22,202 nt of DNA. Origin: Parachlorella kessleri. Lineage: Eukaryota; Chlorophyta; Trebouxiophyceae; Chlorellales; Chlorellaceae. This document shows, one piece after another, positions 18,043 to 22,202 of this stretch; within the stretch, counting starts at the first letter, position 1; every line of letters begins with the position of its first letter. Under the pieces are notes generated by a model, which saw only the letters and a list, made by a program, of their open reading frames with translations, had not been told where the DNA came from and did not search any database. The translations under genes were made by a program, and so were the position numbers. Location of the stretch: the NCBI GenBank assembly GCA_001598975.1, contig BBXU01000465.1, positions 1-22,202 on the forward strand, in the 5' to 3' direction.

Positions 18043-21000
18043 TCAGGCAGCCCTGCTGCTGCCCAGCCTGGCCCAAGCCTCCTCCCGCCACGGCTCGGCA
18101 TGCACCGCCTTGGCGTGGAGGGTGGGGGAGCGGGTGAGGTCCCCCAGCAGGCTGCACAGCGTGGAGGGCACTGGCCGCTGTGCCAGGTGCAGGGCCTGCA
18201 TGGGCAGACACACCCACGCACATACACACAGAGCAGTGGGCCGGCCAGGCAGCTTGGCTTGGGCCACGCCCTGCTGCCCCTACGCAGCTGCCTCGTGTTG
18301 GCCTTGCCGCGCGCGCCCAGTGCGTGGCGGTGCAAAGCAAACAGCGCAGCATCAGGCGGGGCTCCTGTCCACCACAATCACCCATGCAGACGCGTATTGC
18401 TACCCAGCTCTGCTGCTCAACCCTCTCGCAAGGCACACGTGTGGGCTTGCTGGGGCCAGCACCAGCGCGCATGCGTCGCTGCAGGGTGCCCAGCATGCAG
18501 GGATAGCAACCGCTAATATCACACAGACCAGCAGGTAACCAGTAAGGACTGGCTTGTCGCACTGAAGGGTCTCTGTAGGAGGTCTCTATTGTTTGTCAAC
18601 AAAGTTTGCTATCCTACCTGCCGGGCGTGGGCTGCCACCCTCTCCTCCTTCTTGCGCAGCTGGCTCGCGCTCTCCACCTGTGCCAGCAGCGCCCGCCCCA
18701 CCGCGCTGTCATGCAGGCCCACAGCCCTCGCCAGCGCCTGCAGCACAGCCAAGTCTAAGCACAGATCATCCCCGCTTGCCGCATGCAATCCCTCGGCCTA
18801 GATGAGGGAGCACTATGCCAGTTTCCCATGTTTAAACTGTTGTTTCGAGGCACACAAGTGGGTTGGAAGTGAGCCAGTGAGATGAGTGAGATGCACAGAG
18901 CTGAGCACAGGTGCCTAGTCTGGTGCGAGATACTGAACGCCCGCAGCATGCCTGGCGTGCTTCGCCCAACACAGCCGCCACTCCGGGGCCCTCTGGCCCA
19001 GTCAGCTGCTGGGCCTGCTGCAGGCATATCACGCCATGCAGCAGCTTGGAGAGGTGGCCCTGCCCCTGCAGAAACCAAAGCACACACACTCCCTCGGACA
19101 AGGCGCGGGGTGTCTGGGAAGCAAGTTTCCCCCGGCGTGTGTGTGTGCTCGGGGGCGGGGAGGGGGGAGGGGTAGTAATATGAGGGTCAAGCGGCCACCT
19201 GGTACAGACAGAATGACATGACCTCCTATGCCGCCTGCATGCGTTCCCCTGTGGCCTTTCAGAGCACCAAAACCTGCAGCTTGGGGTGGACCCCTGCATA
19301 AAGATATGCCAGGCAGCTTGACCGGTCCAGGGGCAATAATTAAAACATACAAAACCAGGTAAGATATTCTTTGCAAAGCTCTGTTCATAAGGCATTCTTG
19401 GTCGTATAGCCTAGCTGACCTGCATGGGCTGGCCGCGGCGCTCCGCCACGTCATCGGCCGCCAGCGCCGCTGCTTTGGCGCCCTCCAACTCCCCCAGCAG
19501 GCTCATCATGCCAGCTTGGCGCAGCAGCAGCAGCTCCTCCCAGCCAGCCACATCAGAACTTGCCAGTCCCAGCAGCTGCTGCTGAGCATGCTGCAGCAGG
19601 GACACCGCCTCCTCCAGCCGACCAGACTCAGCCAGCAACCCAGCCAGCCCCAGCACTGACGGGAAGTGTGGCAGGGGTGGCTGGGCTGCCTGAGCCGCCT
19701 CCAGTGCCTGCCTGTAGGCCAGCTCAGCTTGCAGGAGGTCCCCCTGCTGCCACTGGCACCGCGCCACCTGGCAGTGGGCAGCCGCCAGGTCAGCCGGGTC
19801 CGGCCTTCCCGCCGCTGGGCCTGCTGGGCCGCGTGCTGCGCTCCGGGACGCGCTGGCCAGGTCGAGTGCTGCTTCTGCTGTGGAGAGGGCTTGCGACGCG
19901 GCCTCCGGGCCGTCCCCCGAGTGCAGCAGGCACTCACTGGCGCAGACCCCCAGCTGCACCCGCACCCCGCCCTGCACCTGGCCAAGAGGAGTAGGAGTGG
20001 TACGAGCTTTGCAGGTGCCAGGGGCTGGCATGGGACCAGCCAGCACGCCTGCTGCCGTCTTCCGGTGTAAAAGAGATCAAAAACCACAGCACAAATACAG
20101 TTCACTCAGCTGGGTAGGATTTGAACCCCATCCATTCACACAACAAAACTGTGCAGCTCTCCAAGGCAACATGACGACTGTGTGAGGACAAGAGGTCTTA
20201 TTCATTCATAGCCCCACATAACAATATGTCAAGCTTCAACCCCCCCCCTCCCACCCCCCCCACACACGCCCCACCTATCCCAGACTCCAGCGCCCCCCAC
20301 CTGCTCAGGAGCTCGGGCCTCTGCCAGAGTCACTGCCGCCCGGCACCATCCGCCAGCCCGCCGGTAGTCATCCCTGACTCCGCCGCTGCCGGCCGCAGCC
20401 TGTGTTGCCACGAGCGCTGGCAGGTACCAGTTGATTGCATGGGTGGGGTGTGTATGGATGGCCCTTGCCAGGGCTGACAGCTGATGCTGTGCCTGCTGGC
20501 GAGCAGCAGAGGCGCAGCGTGCCAGCAGGGCGACGGACTGGGTCTCCAAGGCCGCCTGGAGCGGGGTCTGCACATGCAGGCAACCAGGTTGTCCTTTTCA
20601 ACCGATATCGTCATCCTACTTGAAACACCACGACGTCTCAAAACGAGTGGCACCTTGCAGGAACCCTAAGGTCTTACGCATGCAAGCAGCACCTTTCTAA
20701 TGCAGCGCCACCTCACAACTGGTCCCAGCCAAGTATCAGCTCCCAGCCGTCCATGCCAGTGCCACAAGCTCTTCTCAGTGCCCCTTACCTTGCCCCAGAC
20801 TGAATGTGCAGAATCATCTGGTGCCTTCCGCCTTGTTGTAAACTCCACAGCTGTGAGGGACAAGAGGCGATGTGCTGCCTGGGCGTGCCGCAGTGACGCA
20901 CGCACAGCGGCCTCTCCAAGGGAGGCACTCAAGTGTACCTCCCAGGGGCAGGTGTGTACCGCCTTGGACAGCCTGGCAGCGGCCTGGAGAGGGGAAACAA

Positions 21001-22190
21001 CAGGGCCGGCATGGTACTTTACAGCAAGGGACCAGCAGTGTCCATTGAACAGGTAGTGCAAGCTTGCTGCAGGGGGTGTCAACGCACAGCGCATGTTACA
21101 CTGGTAGGGCTTAAGGCAGGAGACGGAATGGTAGCAGCATATGCTGCCTCAAGGCAAGAAATCAACGTCTGTGACAAACCGCTCAATGTCATGCCTTACA
21201 CGGAGGGCGTCCAGGTGCTCGCAGAGGTCAGGCTGACTCAGGCTGACTCACCTCACCATACTCTCCCTTGACTTGCCAGCTGGCTGCCAGCAGGGCGTCC
21301 AGCTCAGCGAAGAACTCGGCGGTCTCAGCGTCGGCAGCCCCTGCCCAGCTGCGCGCAGTAAGGCAGGCCTGCAGGCAGCGCCGCCCAGCGCATGGCAAGG
21401 TCATCACCACTGGCCAGGCTGGTGCAGGCAGATGGATGCGCCACAGGGCTCCTTAGTCCCTTGGTGGGATGCATGCTATCCAAGCGCAGGCAGCAGCACC
21501 ACTTGTCGAGCTTGCGGACAGCTGAAGCTGCACAACACGAGGGCTGGTGCACACACGCTGGACGACGGTGTACCTGCGCTGCCAGGCTGAAGTCACCCGC
21601 CGCCCCCGCCCCGGCCACCACTGCCAGCCACAGCCCCCGCAGGGTCGCCAGGCTGGCGTGGTGTTGCGCCAGCGCTGCGCTTTGCTGGCGCAGCAGGTCC
21701 AGCGCCTGGCCAGGCCGACCCTCCGCGCTGTGCAGCTGCACCCAGGCGCGCACCAGCTCCGCCATCGCCTGCAAGGGTGGGCATGTAGCATGTAGTAGCA
21801 GCTGGCAGGACTGTAGCTCCGTACGGCAGCGCGCCTGCCGTGGTGCAAGAATCAAAGCTCATCAGCTGGTGCACCCACAGACTGCCCAACCCTGTCAAGC
21901 AGGAGATGCCACCAAAGCGGCCAGCAGAGAGATCGCAGCATGCACGGAGCCAGCACCAACCTGGCTGACCTCTTCAACAGTTACACAGCATCTGCACTGG
22001 ATATCAATAGCTGAAGGGTGAGGCAGGGGGGTGCCTGGCGTTGTTTCGCGCCGCGGTGTGCCAAGTCTCACCTCCCCATCCCCCGCGCATGCCAGCCCTT
22101 GCTGCAGGGCATACGCTGCCCCCGCTCTGTCGCCGGTTGCCAGCCTGGCCACCCCGTAGCCGAGCCAGCCTGCTGGCTGGCCGTCCAGCT
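18043..22190 (-). CDS. TPR superhelical protein, probably SKI3/TTC37-like, C-terminal part (9 exons)
   Basis: Exons (minus): 22072-22190, 21574-21768, 21252-21368, 20789-20983, 20301-20567, 19420-19977, 18934-19065, 18618-18737, 18043-18195, ending TGA; about 617 residues, 5' end outside the window. It is alanine- and leucine-rich with helix pairs of TPR type, for example GWLGYGVARLATGDRAGAAY, AELAYRQALEAAQ and LAGLLAESGRLEEAVSLLQ. Three segments share an A-V/I-H-x-x-P pattern: LSKAVHTCPWEVHLSASLG, LARAIHTHPTHAINWYLP and AKAVHAEPWREEAWARLG (near the C terminus). Such His-x-x-Pro-Trp TPRs recall SKI3/TTC37, the scaffold of the Ski complex that feeds mRNA to the cytoplasmic exosome; this is from memory, and other TPR scaffolds such as APC5 or MAU2 remain possible. 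All eight internal junctions are phase 0. It converges on glycerol kinase. Confidence 0.7.
20241..20271. repeat. C-rich / CA-rich low-complexity tract in a TPR-gene intron
   Basis: C runs broken by single T or A, then CACACA, in the intron between exons 20301-20567 and 19420-19977. On the transcribed strand it is G-rich. Confidence 0.8.
21231..21250. repeat. 10-bp tandem repeat at a splice donor of the TPR gene
   Basis: The decamer AGGCTGACTC occurs twice in tandem on the plus strand at about 21229-21249, immediately inside the intron that starts with GTGAGT at 21251. It is a recent short duplication overlapping the donor context. Confidence 0.75.
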
Positions 22191-22202
22191 CTGCAGCATG
22201 TG

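Noticed and set aside
18110..18538. Long open frames on the plus strand opposite the TPR gene end
   Set aside because: They are GC-rich shadows of the minus-strand terminal exon and its intron, with no splice logic or family motif.
1..22202. Transposons, tRNA or rRNA genes
   Set aside because: I saw no terminal repeats, transposase or reverse transcriptase motifs, cloverleaf or rRNA-like sequence on either strand.

Overview
The window is nuclear DNA of a photosynthetic eukaryote, most likely a chlorophyte green alga. Genes are split by many introns (mostly about 140-500 nt, GT-AG), the DNA is GC-rich and full of simple repeats, the encoded proteins are plant-type, and the pentamer TGTAA (the chlorophyte poly(A) signal) lies downstream of several stop codons. 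I assembled exons by hand from splice sites, reading phase and remembered family motifs; no database search was possible.

Layout, left to right. (1) 99-2022, minus: the first five coding exons of a sucrose synthase; the gene runs off the left edge. (2) 2996-3651, minus: tentative three-exon gene for a small one-helix membrane protein, weakly like cytochrome c oxidase subunit 7a. (3) 4590-5112, minus: tentative two-exon gene for an Ala/Ser-rich protein of about 111 residues, unknown function, with a TATA box upstream. (4) 5746-11184 and probably further up, minus: plant-type M17 leucine aminopeptidase, every active-site motif present, with a tandemly duplicated exon that frame and spacing allow only as mutually exclusive alternatives. 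(5) 12858-17024, plus: complete eleven-exon glycerol kinase (508 residues), divergent from the aminopeptidase; three of its ten introns are best read as GC-AG. (6) 18043-22190, minus: nine 3' exons of a large TPR protein, probably SKI3/TTC37-like, convergent with glycerol kinase and running off the right edge.

The genes do not form a pathway. Sucrose synthase and glycerol kinase are carbon-entry enzymes, the aminopeptidase works in peptide turnover, and SKI3 (if correct) belongs to the cytoplasmic exosome cofactor. This is an ordinary nuclear neighbourhood; the interest is in gene architecture: the duplicated exon, the GC donors, an all-phase-0 TPR gene, and a sucrose synthase outside land plants with a plant-like phosphorylation motif.
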